A stretch of DNA of 64,000 nt from Afipia sp. P52-10 (GCF_000516555.1 NZ_AZSJ01000007.1:1103836-1167835), one strand, 5' to 3'; shown: positions 36,890 through 45,576, counted from the stretch's first letter. Notes: a model not told the origin generated them from the sequence alone. Numbers and translations are program-made.

Positions 36890-37462
36890 ATGTTGGAAAA
36901 TCACGATTCATTGGTTGTCATCACCGGTGGCCCCGGCTCAGGCAAAACCACGTTGATCGACGCGCTGGAGGCTGCCGGCTTCGCGCGCACGCATGAGGCC
37001 GGACGAGGCATCATCCAGGATCAGGTCGCCATCGGCGGTACGGCGCTGCCATGGAGCGATCGGGCCGCCTTTGCCGATTTGATGCTGAGCTGGGATATGC
37101 GGTCCTACCACATGGCCGCGCGGCAGGCTTCGCCGCAGGTTCCTGTGTTCTGCGACCGCGGCGTCCCCGACGTGCTCGGCTATTTGCGTCTGTGCGGCCT
37201 GGACGCGCCTGCCCATGTGCGGAAGGCGGCGGAGCTTTTCCGTTATCACCGGCGCGCGTTCATCACCCCGCCCTGGCGCGAGATTTTCGCGCAGGACGAC
37301 GAACGCCGGCAGGATTTCGCCGAAGCCGAGCGAACCTACGCCGCCTTGGCGCAAACCTACACCGACCTCGGCTACGATCTGATCGCGCTGCCGTTCGCCC
37401 CTGTTCCTGCGCGGCTGCAATTCGTGCTCGACCACGTTGCGGTCGCTCGGCCGGCGTCCTAA
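36890..37462 (+). CDS. AAA-family ATPase (P-loop, AAA_28-like)
   Basis: A 190-residue P-loop protein with Walker A GGPGSGKTT at residues 13-21 and a downstream acidic strand with VFCDRGVPDVLGY. It resembles the small predicted ATPases/kinases (AAA_28) that occur alone in proteobacteria. The ATG follows GAAGGAGACCTCA, an excellent ribosome binding site. Its cellular role is not established; nucleotide- or metabolite-kinase activity is one possibility. It is followed after 86 bp by the flavin reductase gene on the same strand. Confidence 0.82.
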   Translation: MLENHDSLVVITGGPGSGKTTLIDALEAAGFARTHEAGRGIIQDQVAIGGTALPWSDRAAFADLMLSWDMRSYHMAARQASPQVPVFCDRGVPDVLGYLRLCGLDAPAHVRKAAELFRYHRRAFITPPWREIFAQDDERRQDFAEAERTYAALAQTYTDLGYDLIALPFAPVPARLQFVLDHVAVARPAS

Positions 37463-37486
37463 TTTGACCTCACAGGAGTTGAACGA

Positions 37487-37531
37487 CGTATGAGCGCGCC
37501 GCCGCACGCTGCGGCAGACGTCATACGCTGA
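37487..37531 (+). promoter_or_regulatory. hairpin with a possible 13-codon leader ORF before the flavin reductase gene
   Basis: CGTATGA at 37487 pairs with TCATACG at 37521, with an inner GCCGC/GCGGC stem. An ATG at 37490 opens a 13-codon frame (MSAPPHAAADVIR) ending at 37531, 17 bp before the reductase start. CAGGAG lies 11 nt before that ATG, longer than usual spacing. Translation of the mini-frame would melt the hairpin. It is a candidate only. Confidence 0.3.
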
Positions 37532-37548
37532 CGCAGACAAGGATACGC

Positions 37549-38031
37549 ATGACCGACGCCATTGATGCGAAGACGTTCTGGCGGGCCTTGGGATCTCGCG
37601 CCATCGGGGTTGCGATCGTCACCGCCAAGGGCGCGAACGGTCCGGCCGGCTTCCTGGCGCTGTCCGCGACGCACCTCACCGCCGATCCTCCGACCATGCT
37701 GGTGTCGATCGGCCAGAAGACCTCCGCTCTCCCGGTCATTCTCGAGGCGAAGCATTTCGCGATCAACTATATCGGGCGCGACCGCGAAGACCTGGCAAGG
37801 GAGTTCGGGGGTCAGGGAACACTGAAAGGCGCGGATCGTTTCGACGCCGGCGAATGGACCACGCTCGCAACCGGCGCGCCGGTGCTGAATAGCGCCGTTG
37901 GTGTGCTCGACTGCGAACTGGAAGAAACGATCGAACGCCACGCGACCATGATCGCGATCGGAACGATCAAGGCGTTTACGCAGAACAGCACCATCCAGCC
38001 GTTGATCAGCTTCGCCGGCCGCTATCTATGA
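37549..38031 (+). CDS. flavin reductase-domain protein
   Basis: A 160-residue FMN-binding split-barrel protein of the flavin reductase-like family, which supplies reduced flavin to monooxygenases or reduces flavins with NAD(P)H. Features: LGSRAIGVAIVTAKGANGPAG, then SATHLTADPPTMLVSIGQKT, and HFAINYIGRDREDLAREFGG. The start follows AAGGATACGC. No flavin-dependent monooxygenase gene is adjacent; the FAD enzyme at 27775 does not need a separate reductase. Confidence 0.88.
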   Translation: MTDAIDAKTFWRALGSRAIGVAIVTAKGANGPAGFLALSATHLTADPPTMLVSIGQKTSALPVILEAKHFAINYIGRDREDLAREFGGQGTLKGADRFDAGEWTTLATGAPVLNSAVGVLDCELEETIERHATMIAIGTIKAFTQNSTIQPLISFAGRYL

Positions 38032-38070
38032 TCGACATCGCGTGGCGACGGGCGGAATAGGACACGGGCC

Positions 38071-38265
38071 ATGACCTCTGAGCAGAAGCGGCCGGACGAG
38101 CAGGATAACGTGATTTCGCTACGCGACGCACGGCAGCGGCAAGCCGCCGCGCAACGACAAGCCGCGGCGCAGCAGAAGCCCGTGCCTGAAAAGAAGATGC
38201 CGGCGTTTTTGATTTTCCTGGCCTTGCTGGCAATCCTGGTTGCCTACAAGATGCTGCTGAAATGA
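38071..38265 (+). CDS. small single-helix membrane protein, 64 aa
   Basis: Starts MTSEQKRPDEQDNVISLRDA, has a Gln/Ala-rich low-complexity stretch (RQRQAAAQRQAAAQQ) and one C-terminal transmembrane helix (AFLIFLALLAILVAYKMLL). Tail-anchored topology with the charged part in the cytoplasm is likely. AGGACACGGGCC precedes the ATG. It is 39 bp after the flavin reductase gene on the same strand. Function unknown. Confidence 0.65.
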   Translation: MTSEQKRPDEQDNVISLRDARQRQAAAQRQAAAQQKPVPEKKMPAFLIFLALLAILVAYKMLLK

Positions 38266-38318
38266 TGCCGCGGCGGAGCACTCCTCTGGCACCAACGTCC
38301 CGCGCGCGAACGTCCCGC

Positions 38319-38537
38319 TCAGGCGGCGGGCTCCCTTCCCTCGGCGACCGCCGCCAGTAGCAGCTGATCTCGCGCGGTGACACCGCTCGATGCGGTCAGA
38401 ACGATCCGCTCCGCCATTTTCGCTTTCGTCGCCGGCGTGCGGTTTTCGTAGTTGATCCGCTCGACCGCTTCTTCGAGAACATTGCGCATGATCGAAACCA
38501 GTTCAGCCCCGAATTCGGTGGGTGGGATTTTTGTCAT
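38319..38537 (-). CDS. small hypothetical protein, 72 aa
   Basis: The ATG at 38537 follows AGAGGAAGCGTGCTC. The product starts MTKIPPTEFGAELVSIMRNV and is helical and amphipathic (LEEAVERI, KAKMAERIVLTAS); no membrane or signal segment. A 7-bp inverted repeat (TGTGAGT-CTGGAT-ACTCACA, 38588-38607) lies 50 bp upstream of the start and may be its operator. I do not recognise the family. Confidence 0.55.
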   Translation of the reverse strand: MTKIPPTEFGAELVSIMRNVLEEAVERINYENRTPATKAKMAERIVLTASSGVTARDQLLLAAVAEGREPAA

Positions 38538-39062
38538 GAGCACGCTTCCTCTTTCGGAAGTAAGCACTAGCCGCTCAACATGACCATTGTGAGTCTGGAT
38601 ACTCACAGCTTCGCGATTGGCCTTACATGACTTCTAAAGCCGAAGGCGCGCTACGGTTCTGCTGCTATGATCAGATTTTGAAATCGACAGCCGGCCCAGC
38701 CTGACCATCGGTCACGCGCATCAGTAACAGAACGGACACAGGTATGGCGGTGATACCACGCACCCTTCACAGATGCGTGCAGAGAAGCCAGACATTGACC
38801 GAGCACGCGAGCATCAACGTGAATGCCAACACCAGATTGACCGGTGTGCTGAGCTCGGGCCGCAATTTCCGAATCGACTGTTCCATAGAGATATTTGAGC
38901 GAGGCATGCCGAGCAGGTCACGCGCTTTGTTTTTCTCTGCAGGGGTTGCGACTCGCACCGAGTTCGAGTCCGCGACAGAATCGGTGGCGAGATGTTGAAG
39001 CCACGAATCGGCGGGCAAGAGCCCCAACTCGCGACGCCCATGTCCTTCCCATGCACCGCCAC
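38538..39062. other. 525-bp stretch with no confident gene
   Basis: Holds the inverted repeat at 38588-38607 upstream of the small gene and AT-richer bases around 38630-38700. Two overlapping open frames exist. One plus-strand frame starts at 38744 with a weak ribosome binding site and no recognisable domain. One minus-strand frame ends in a hydrophobic segment and is listed separately with low confidence. Confidence 0.5.
38767..38908 (-). CDS. possible small membrane protein, about 46 aa (doubtful)
   Basis: The minus-strand frame ends with one strong hydrophobic helix (VNLVLAFTLMLACSVNVWLL) preceded by a charged stretch (MEQSIRKLRPEL). Candidate starts are ATG at 38908 or 38887; neither has a ribosome binding site. 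It lies downstream of the terminator of the porin gene. The helix could be chance in a GC-rich frame, so this is only a candidate. Confidence 0.25.
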
Positions 39063-39097
39063 CAAAAACAAAGAGGCCGGCGCAAGGGCCGGCCTCT
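39063..39097 (-). terminator. Rho-independent terminator of the porin gene
   Basis: A perfect 10-bp stem (39072-39081 with 39088-39097) and a 6-nt loop. On the minus strand it is followed by a T-rich run (TTTGTTTTTG). It lies 22 bp after the stop codon of the Omp25-like gene and is the clearest intrinsic terminator in the window. Confidence 0.9.
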
Positions 39098-39118
39098 GCA
39101 TCGAACATTGCGGAGCGC

Positions 39119-39832
39119 TTAGTAGCGCGGCACCTGCGGGCCGTCCCAGGTGAAGCGATAGTTCAAGCCGGCCTTCACGGTATGCTCGTCGTTCTTGAAG
39201 CTCGTACCCTCGATGGCCGGCGGGCCCGAGGTGAACGTGGTGCGGCCGAAGTCGTAGTACTGGTACTCGGCCTTCACCGACCAGTTCTGGGCAAACATGT
39301 ATTCCAGACCGGCACCGACGGTGTAGCCGTCCTTACCCTTGCCCGAGGTGGAGAAAGCGGCAGGCGCACCGCCCACGTTCACATCCAGGCTGCGATCCAG
39401 AAACGCGTAGCCGCCCTTGGCATAGATCAGCACCGGGCCGATGGCATAACCGAGCCGGCCGGTGACCGAGCCAATGCCGCGGTTGTCCAGGGTCGCAGCG
39501 CCGTTCGGGGCGAAGGCCAGCGTGCGGTCGCTGCTCGTCGGCAGCCACGAATACTGCGCCTCGATACCAACCACCCAGTTCGGGGCGAACTGGTAGTCCG
39601 CACCACCCTGCACACCGACCATGAAGCGTGCATCATTGCCGGAGAATGTGTTGGAGCCGGCGAATGCGCCGCCGACATGGGCACCGATGTAGAAACCGGT
39701 CCAGTTGTAGACCTGCGCGACCGGCGTCGGCGCCGGCGGCGGCGCCTTGTAAACCGGCGCGCGCATATCGGCCGCCAGCGCAGGCGCTGCGACCAAGACT
39801 GCTGCTGCGGCAGCGAGAACAACACGTTTCAT
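39119..39832 (-). CDS. outer-membrane beta-barrel protein (Omp25/RopB-like)
   Basis: A 237-residue precursor with signal peptide MKRVVLAAAAAVLVAAPALA and an eight-stranded barrel of the Omp25 family: YNWTGFYIGAHVGGAF after the leader, DYQFAPNWVVGIEAQYSWL, GSVTGRLGYAIGPVLIYAKG, GLEYMFAQNWSVKAEYQY and the ending HTVKAGLNYRF with a short tail. These are abundant envelope proteins in alphaproteobacteria. GAGGGTGGTCGTT precedes the ATG. A strong terminator follows. Transcribed alone, with a long upstream region of about 360 bp. Confidence 0.92.
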   Translation of the reverse strand: MKRVVLAAAAAVLVAAPALAADMRAPVYKAPPPAPTPVAQVYNWTGFYIGAHVGGAFAGSNTFSGNDARFMVGVQGGADYQFAPNWVVGIEAQYSWLPTSSDRTLAFAPNGAATLDNRGIGSVTGRLGYAIGPVLIYAKGGYAFLDRSLDVNVGGAPAAFSTSGKGKDGYTVGAGLEYMFAQNWSVKAEYQYYDFGRTTFTSGPPAIEGTSFKNDEHTVKAGLNYRFTWDGPQVPRY

Positions 39833-40191
39833 AACGACCACCCTCAAACCAAACAACGTCGCGGGCCCAACCGCAACGACATGCGACTTGTCATCAAACA
39901 ACGTGGCACGGATTTGGTTGCTTGGCGGTGAAGCCATGGCGTCCTTTCCGGACCGGTTGTGGCGCGACAGTCACGGTGGAACCTGAATGGGTCTGCGGCG
40001 CAGTCATTCACGTTCAACGATGGCGATGATTGCTGCCATCCATGGCGAATATAGGCCTGACATGGCAAAAAACGGCCATGATCACGGCCACGTGATCAGC
40101 CGCGCTGGAACCGTGATGAGCAGCCATCCCGGCGGTGGGGTTGCACCGGCGGGAGCGACCGTGAACAACAGGGTTCCATACAGGTCCACTC
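39833..40191. promoter_or_regulatory. divergent promoter region of the porin and MFS genes, with a 20-bp palindrome
   Basis: A 359-bp gap. The perfect inverted repeat TGATCACG-GCCA-CGTGATCA at 40079-40098 lies 94 bp before the MFS start, with overlapping GGCC arms. The rest shows no gene. It should hold both promoters. No regulator gene is adjacent. Confidence 0.5.
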
Positions 40192-41442
40192 ATGAACTCT
40201 CCCGCAGCATCACCGCCGCTTGATACCGCCTCACCGCGGCATCTGCCGATGCGGTTCCCCGAATTCGTCATGCTGGTTTCGTGCCTGATGGCGCTGACCG
40301 CGCTGGCGACTTCGATGATGCTCGCCGTGCTGGCGCCGATCGGCCGGTCGTTCGCCGTCAACGACGCCAGCACCCAGGGCGTGCTGACGGCCTTCTTTGC
40401 CGGCTTCAGCGTCGGGCAGTTCGTGGTGGGGCCCGTCTCCGACCGGTTCGGCCGCAAGCCGGTGCTGCTGGGTTGCCTGGCGCTGTATCTCGTGGCCTCG
40501 CTGTTGTGCATCGTCGCGCCCAGTTTCGAGACACTGCTGATCGCCCGCTTCGTCCAGGGTCTCGGCGCCGCGGGCCCGCGCGTCATCACGATCTCGGTGA
40601 TCCGCGATTGCTACAGCGGCCGCAGGATGGCGAGCGTCATGTCGCTGACCATGACGGTGCTGATGATCGTGCCGGTGATTGCTCCCACCATCGGCCAGGT
40701 GGTGGTGCTCGCCGCGCCTTGGCCATGGATCTTCGTGTTCCTGACCGGCTATGGCCTGATCGCATCGGCCTGGGCGTTCGCCCGCCTGCCCGAGACCCTG
40801 GACCCGGCCAACACCCGCTCGTTGCGTCCGGTGGAGATCATCGACGCCGTGCGGCAGGCGCTGACGACGCCGCAGACGCTCGGCTACATGTTGGCGAACG
40901 GCGTCACCCAGGGTGCGCTGCTGGCGACGCTCTATGCCGCTCCGCAAGTCATGGGCGGGTTGCTCGGCATGGGCCCCTATTTCACCATCGCCTTCGGCAT
41001 CGCCGCGGCGGCAATGTCGACCGGCGCGTTCATCAACTCACGCCTCGTCGGCCGGCTCGGCATGCGGCTGCTGTCGCACGCCGGCATGATCATCGCGACC
41101 GGCCTCTCGGTCGTGCTGTTGCTGGTGGCGCAGGCGGGCATGGTCGATGCGATCAACTACACGCTGTTCATGTGCATCATCAATGCGCTGCACCTGATGG
41201 CCTCGTCGAACTTCAATGCGCTGGCGATGGAGCCGCAAGGGCGGATCGCCGGGACCGCCTCGTCGCTGATCGGCTCGGTCGCGACCATGATGCAAGCGCT
41301 GATCGCGCACATGATCGGCCAGCTCTACAACGGCACGTTGCTGCCGCTGTGCATCGGCCTCGTCGTCTGTGGCACGATCGCGATCCTCATCGCGGCGATC
41401 ACCGAACGCGGCAAGCTGTTCGGGTCCGCCTCGCCCGCCTGA
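40192..41442 (+). CDS. Bcr/CflA-family MFS drug-efflux transporter
   Basis: Twelve-helix major facilitator of 416 aa. It carries the motif A loop VVGPVSDRFGRKPVLLG between helices 2 and 3, the TM4 region FVQGLGAAGPRVITISVIRD and the APTIGQ-like segment (PVIAPTIGQVVVL), as in Bcr/CflA drug and peptide exporters. The ATG follows ACAGGTCCACTC. It is a single-gene unit that ends before a strong bidirectional hairpin. Substrate range cannot be told from sequence. Confidence 0.93.
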   Translation: MNSPAASPPLDTASPRHLPMRFPEFVMLVSCLMALTALATSMMLAVLAPIGRSFAVNDASTQGVLTAFFAGFSVGQFVVGPVSDRFGRKPVLLGCLALYLVASLLCIVAPSFETLLIARFVQGLGAAGPRVITISVIRDCYSGRRMASVMSLTMTVLMIVPVIAPTIGQVVVLAAPWPWIFVFLTGYGLIASAWAFARLPETLDPANTRSLRPVEIIDAVRQALTTPQTLGYMLANGVTQGALLATLYAAPQVMGGLLGMGPYFTIAFGIAAAAMSTGAFINSRLVGRLGMRLLSHAGMIIATGLSVVLLLVAQAGMVDAINYTLFMCIINALHLMASSNFNALAMEPQGRIAGTASSLIGSVATMMQALIAHMIGQLYNGTLLPLCIGLVVCGTIAILIAAITERGKLFGSASPA

Positions 41443-41528
41443 CCTGCCCTGCCCCGGCCCCGGTCTACTCTCAGGCGCAGCAGCATGCGCAGACGCTGAC
41501 GGTTCGTGCGTGCGCTGCCCATATGACA

Positions 41529-41565
41529 AAGCCGCCGCACATGGCTCCGTCCATGCCGGCGGCTT
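41529..41565. terminator. long bidirectional hairpin between the MFS and Bug genes
   Basis: AAGCCGCCG / CGGCGGCTT (9 bp, 41529-41537 and 41557-41565) with an inner CATGG/CCATG stem. It lies 86 bp after the MFS stop and 18 bp after the convergent Bug stop. T-rich flanks are short on both sides. Confidence 0.7.
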
Positions 41566-41583
41566 CGTTGCAGCTTCGAAGTT

Positions 41584-42567
41584 CTATTCGCGCTTCAGCC
41601 CGGTGGTCTCGATGATGCGCTTGTTGCGCGCGATCTTGCCGGCCACGAACTCCTGCGCCCATTTCATGTCGCCCGGCATCACCTTGAGCCCGAGATTCTC
41701 CAGCTTCTCCTTGATCTCGGGCTTCGCCGCCGCCTCGTTCACCGCCTTGTTCAGCTTGGCGATCACCTCCGGCGGCGTGCCGCGCGCGGCCACCAGCACG
41801 TTCCAGGCATAGGCGTCGTAGTCCTTGAAGCCGGTCTGCTCCGCAGCGGTCGCAAGATCAGGCAACAGCTTCAGCCGCTCAGGCCCGCCTGCCGCGAGCG
41901 CCTTCAACTTGCCGCCGGTGAGGAACGGCGTCGCAGACGCTGCAGCCACGGCGCCGATCGTCACGTCGCCGCTGAGCAGCGCGGTGATGGCCGGCACGTC
42001 GCCCTGGAACGGCACATGGATCATCTTGACCTTCGCAAGCTGCGACAGATTCTCGACATCGAGGTGCGCCGGACCGGCGACGCCAGCGGTGGCGAAGCTG
42101 ATCTTGTCCGGATTGGCCCGCGCATCGTCCAGCACGTCCTTCATGGTGCTGTACTTCGAATTCGGCAGCGCGACGAACGCGAGATCGACGATGCTCAAGC
42201 CCGAGATGATGTCGAGGTCGCGCAGCGGCTGGTACGGCGTCTTCTGATCGATGAGTGGCGCGATCGCGGTCGGACCGACACCGCTGACGCCGAGCGTGTA
42301 GCCGTCGGGCTTGGATTTCGCGACCGCGTCGATGCCGATCGTGCCCGCCGCGCCAGGACGGTTCTCGACGATGACGTTCTGGCCGAGAATGGCCTGCAGT
42401 GCTTCACCGTAGATCCGACCTGTCAGATCGGTGGAGCCACCAGGCGTATAGGGAATGATCAACCGGATCGGCTTGTCCGGGAAGCCCTCCGCGGCAGCGG
42501 GCGCAGAAAACCCTGGCAGCAACAACAGCGATGCGGCCAGAAGTCCGCGCAGCGAACGTTTTATCAT
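41584..42567 (-). CDS. Bug/TctC-family substrate-binding protein (orphan)
   Basis: Periplasmic binding protein of 327 aa. The second of two adjacent ATGs (42567) lies 5 nt after AAGGAG. Signal peptide: SLRGLLAASLLLLPGFSAPAAA. Family motifs: FPDKPIRLIIPYTPGGSTDL, VIVENRPGAAGTIG, SKPDGYTLGVSG and the HVPFQGDVPAITALLSGDV ligand-loop region. No TctA or TctB gene is present. This is the third orphan of the family in the window and may bind a different carboxylate from the other two. Confidence 0.92.
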   Translation of the reverse strand: MIKRSLRGLLAASLLLLPGFSAPAAAEGFPDKPIRLIIPYTPGGSTDLTGRIYGEALQAILGQNVIVENRPGAAGTIGIDAVAKSKPDGYTLGVSGVGPTAIAPLIDQKTPYQPLRDLDIISGLSIVDLAFVALPNSKYSTMKDVLDDARANPDKISFATAGVAGPAHLDVENLSQLAKVKMIHVPFQGDVPAITALLSGDVTIGAVAAASATPFLTGGKLKALAAGGPERLKLLPDLATAAEQTGFKDYDAYAWNVLVAARGTPPEVIAKLNKAVNEAAAKPEIKEKLENLGLKVMPGDMKWAQEFVAGKIARNKRIIETTGLKRE

Positions 42568-42682
42568 CATCACTCCTTGAGTTTCCTCGCACAGCCTTCT
42601 ATGGGCCGTGCAGTCCCATCCATTGAACGGGGCGCCGCATTCTTTCCAGAACCGGAACGGGGTCAAGAACGAAGTTCTCAAC

Positions 42683-43111
42683 TCAGCGTTTCAACTTTTC
42701 CAGTTCGGGGAATGGCGCATAGGCGGTTGCCGGACAGAGATCCTGCGGCTTCTCGATCATTCGGTCGAAGCGGCCGTCGAGATAGAGCGCTGCGCGGTCG
42801 GCCGTCCCAGTATAGTGGCCGCTTGAATCGCGTGTATCGTAGCGTACGCACAGCACGTAGCGGTTAGCGCCACCGATGAAACGCTGCACGGGCTCGGAAA
42901 TCGAGGCATCCCGCACGTTGGTCGGATCGTTGAGATAGGTGCGCAGAAACGCCAGCAGGTCGGCACGGTAGTTGACGGGGAACGGCTGCGGGGCGCCCGC
43001 ATTGCGAGGCCTGGCAAAATAGGTCTCCTCGCCCGATCCGCCAGCGCAGGCCGCCAGCGGAAGGAACATCGCGAGCGCGAGACTGCAGCGAACGAAACGA
43101 CCCAACCCCAT
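42683..43111 (-). CDS. small lipoprotein, 142 aa
   Basis: The start at 43111 gives a lipoprotein leader (GRFVRCSLALAMFLPLAACA, lipobox LAAC). The mature part is hydrophilic and contains YRADLLAFLRTYLNDPTNV and CVRYDTRDSSGHYTGTADR, followed by a C-terminal acidic segment. I do not recognise the family, though similar proteins are frequent in Bradyrhizobium relatives. An ATG 105 bp upstream is less likely because it adds a polar sequence before the leader. It lies 68 bp downstream of cutA, in the same direction. Confidence 0.78.
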   Translation of the reverse strand: MGLGRFVRCSLALAMFLPLAACAGGSGEETYFARPRNAGAPQPFPVNYRADLLAFLRTYLNDPTNVRDASISEPVQRFIGGANRYVLCVRYDTRDSSGHYTGTADRAALYLDGRFDRMIEKPQDLCPATAYAPFPELEKLKR

Positions 43112-43179
43112 GGCGGCTGCATAGCATGGATAGCCAGCCGGTTGAAAGTTCACAACCGCGTCAGCGCTCCGCCCCGTGT

Positions 43180-43509
43180 TCAGGTCTCGTCCGGCTTGGT
43201 CGAGTCGAGCAGCCAACCGAAATAGTCGCGATCGACGCTCTCCAGGGCGATCACCGCGATCGCCGGCACTTCATAGGAGTGGTTCTGCCGCACCGCCTCG
43301 CGAACGCGGTCGGCGAGCGAGGTGCGGGTCTTGAAGATCGTCACCACCTCCTCCGCGCGTTCGACCTTGCCCTCCCAGCGGTAATGCGAAATCATCCCCG
43401 GCAGGATGTTGGCGCAAGCGGCAAGCTTGCCCTCGACGATCACCTTGGCCGCGGCTTCCGCCTCGACAAGGCTCGGAAAGGTCGTATAGACGAATACCGC
43501 GCGATCCAT
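43180..43509 (-). CDS. cutA: CutA divalent-cation tolerance protein
   Basis: A 109-residue ferredoxin-like trimer of the CutA1 family: YTTFPSLVEAEAAAKVIVEG, KLAACANILPGMISHYRWEG, and KTRTSLADRVREAVRQNHS. It was named for copper tolerance in E. coli, though its function is not settled. The ATG follows AGGGAAACTACCAA. It is divergent from nadK with a 40-bp gap. Confidence 0.93.
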   Translation of the reverse strand: MDRAVFVYTTFPSLVEAEAAAKVIVEGKLAACANILPGMISHYRWEGKVERAEEVVTIFKTRTSLADRVREAVRQNHSYEVPAIAVIALESVDRDYFGWLLDSTKPDET

Positions 43510-43549
43510 TTGGTAGTTTCCCTGCACGTTCTCGGGCCCGAACCAACCC

Positions 43550-44326
43550 ATGACGCAACAGAAATATGACCGGATCGCGTTTGTTGCGAGCTCGAGCCCG
43601 GAAGCGCAGGAGGCGCTCGCAGCCCTCACCAACGTCTACGGCAATCACGATGTGCCAAAGGCCGACGTGATCGTCGCCCTTGGCGGCGATGGCTTGATGC
43701 TGCAGACGCTACACAAGCATATGCGCTCCGGCACCCCGATCTACGGCATGCATCGCGGCACGGTCGGCTTCCTGATGAACGAGTTCAGCACCGAGCGCCT
43801 GCACGAGCGGCTGGCGGCGGCGCGGCTGACCATGATCAACCCGCTGTTGATGCGGGCGACCGACATCCACGACAAGCAGCACAAGCACCACGCGATCAAT
43901 GAGGTGCACCTGTTCCGCCAGACGCACCAGGCGGCGCGGCTGCGGATTCTGGTGGACGACAGCGAACGGATGGCGGAACTGGTCGCCGACGGCATCATGG
44001 TGGCGACGCCGGCGGGCTCTACGGCCTATAACCTGTCGGCGCAGGGACCGATCCTTCCGATCAACGCCGCCCTGCTCGCGCTCACGCCGATCAGCCCGTT
44101 CCGCCCGCGCCGCTGGCGCGGCGCCCTGTTGCCCAACACCGCCGTCGTGGTGTTCGAGGTGCTGGAAAGCGACAAGCGCCCGGTCGCAGCCGTCGCCGAC
44201 CACGACGAAGCGCGCAACGTCAAACGCGTCGAGGTGGTCACCGACCGCTCGATCGCCATGCAGATGCTGTTCGACCCCGGCCATAGCCTGGAGGAACGGA
44301 TTCTGCGTGAGCAGTTCGGAGCCTGA
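43550..44326 (+). CDS. nadK: NAD kinase
   Basis: Phosphorylates NAD to NADP in the cytoplasm. The 258-residue protein has the ATP/inorganic polyphosphate motif [12 protein letters not shown] (GGDG at residues 45-48), the NE-type motif in [12 protein letters not shown], and the [16 protein letters not shown] stretch that contacts NAD. This is the size of alphaproteobacterial NAD kinases. It is encoded divergently from cutA and upstream of an orphan receiver gene. The start has only a weak ribosome binding site, but the N-terminus fits the family. Confidence 0.95.
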   Translation: MTQQKYDRIAFVASSSPEAQEALAALTNVYGNHDVPKADVIVALGGDGLMLQTLHKHMRSGTPIYGMHRGTVGFLMNEFSTERLHERLAAARLTMINPLLMRATDIHDKQHKHHAINEVHLFRQTHQAARLRILVDDSERMAELVADGIMVATPAGSTAYNLSAQGPILPINAALLALTPISPFRPRRWRGALLPNTAVVVFEVLESDKRPVAAVADHDEARNVKRVEVVTDRSIAMQMLFDPGHSLEERILREQFGA

Positions 44327-44413
44327 TCCCTGACCCCGCAAACCGTTCATTAACCAAACGTCCATAGGGTTAATGCATCGTGTACCGGCTCTCCGGACGC
44401 GCGGGGCTGTGGC

Positions 44414-44959
44414 ATGTTCGGGATCGATTTCAACAAGCTGCGTTTTCTGATCTGCGACGACAACGCCCACATGCGGCGGATCCTGCGCACGCTGCTGCAC
44501 TCGTTCGGTGCGCGCGAGGCCTACGAGGCCGAAGACGGCGCCACGGCGCTGGAAATGTACATCCACTACGTGCCGGATATCCTGATCATCGACTGGTCGA
44601 TGCCGATCTTTGACGGGCTCGAACTGACGCAGATGATCCGCCAGCCCAACGGCAACGGCAATCCCTATACCCCGATCATCATGCTGACCGGCCATTCGGA
44701 CAAGCGGCGGGTGATGATGGCCCGCGATGCGGGCGTGACCGAATTCCTGGCCAAACCGATCTCGGCGAAAGCGCTGTATCAGCGCATCATCAACGTCGTC
44801 GTCAGTCCTCGTCCCTTCATCAAGACCAAGAACTATTTCGGCCCGGATCGCCGCCGCAACACCACCAACACCTATATCGGCCCCGAACGCCGCCAGGGCG
44901 GCAAGGCCGAGGTGATCCAGCAGCAGGCCTTGCTCGACAAGGTCAAGGCGTCGAGCTGA
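44414..44959 (+). CDS. stand-alone receiver (CheY-like) protein with a basic C-terminal tail
   Basis: Response-regulator domain (Asp15/Asp16, acceptor Asp60 in ILIIDWSMPIFDG, Thr92 in MLTGHSD, Lys114 in LAKPIS) with no DNA-binding or enzymatic output. After the domain there is a tail of about 50 residues with repeated PDRRRN and PERRQG motifs (GPDRRRNTTNTYIGPERR). Followed after 20 bp by an HPt protein. No histidine kinase or chemotaxis genes are adjacent. The pair is a likely phosphorelay module and may interact with a distant kinase. Length 181 aa. Confidence 0.9.
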   Translation: MFGIDFNKLRFLICDDNAHMRRILRTLLHSFGAREAYEAEDGATALEMYIHYVPDILIIDWSMPIFDGLELTQMIRQPNGNGNPYTPIIMLTGHSDKRRVMMARDAGVTEFLAKPISAKALYQRIINVVVSPRPFIKTKNYFGPDRRRNTTNTYIGPERRQGGKAEVIQQQALLDKVKASS

Positions 44960-44979
44960 CGCTGGCGGAGGATTCCATC

Positions 44980-45576
44980 ATGGCCAACAGCCGACGCAGC
45001 CGCGACGCCAGCAAGGCGAAGATCGAGATCGAGACCTATCCCGACTATCAGATCATCCGCCAACCGAACCCCTTGCACGGCGCGGTGAAGCGCATCTCCG
45101 AGCAGGGACACGACGATCCAGTCGCCCGCGCCGAACAGGCGCTGAACGAGCTGTCCGGGGAGTTCGAGGGCTGGATGCAGGAGGAATGCAGCCGGCTGGC
45201 GCTGGCCCATGCCGCGATCATCAAGCAGGGCTTCAACGCCGAAACGCAAGCTGAGCTGTTCCGCGCGGCTCACGACATCAAGGGTGACGCCGCGACATTC
45301 GGCTACCCGATCGCCGCGGCGGCGGCGGAAAGCCTCTGCCGGATTCTGGAGCACGCGCCGGATGTCGCCAAGGTGCCGGGCGATCTGATCGCGCATCACG
45401 TCAACGCCATCCAGGCGATCGTGCGCGAGCACAGGCGTTTCGGCGTGGACAGCGTCGCCGGCGAACTGTCGCGGAAGCTGCGCGGCGTCGCGGACGAATT
45501 CCTCGCCGCCGTCAACAAGGATCGCCCCGACCATCTCGAAGTGATCCTCGCGCCAAGCATCATTCCGGCCGAATGA
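44980..45576 (+). CDS. HPt-domain phosphotransfer protein
   Basis: A histidine phosphotransfer protein of 198 aa with the acceptor His98 in FRAAHDIKGDAATFG, a helical bundle around it, and a charged N-terminal extension of about 60 residues (ARAEQALNELSGEFEGW). The GGCGGAGGATTCCATC upstream is a good ribosome binding site. It is paired with the receiver gene 20 bp upstream. A DUF2336 gene follows on the opposite strand. It should pass a phosphoryl group between a kinase and the receiver. Confidence 0.9.
   Translation: MANSRRSRDASKAKIEIETYPDYQIIRQPNPLHGAVKRISEQGHDDPVARAEQALNELSGEFEGWMQEECSRLALAHAAIIKQGFNAETQAELFRAAHDIKGDAATFGYPIAAAAAESLCRILEHAPDVAKVPGDLIAHHVNAIQAIVREHRRFGVDSVAGELSRKLRGVADEFLAAVNKDRPDHLEVILAPSIIPAE

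Noticed and set aside
38588-38607. CRP-type binding site (TGTGA...TCACA)
   Set aside because: The two halves are separated by 10 bases instead of 6, so it does not fit the CRP consensus. It remains a generic inverted repeat.
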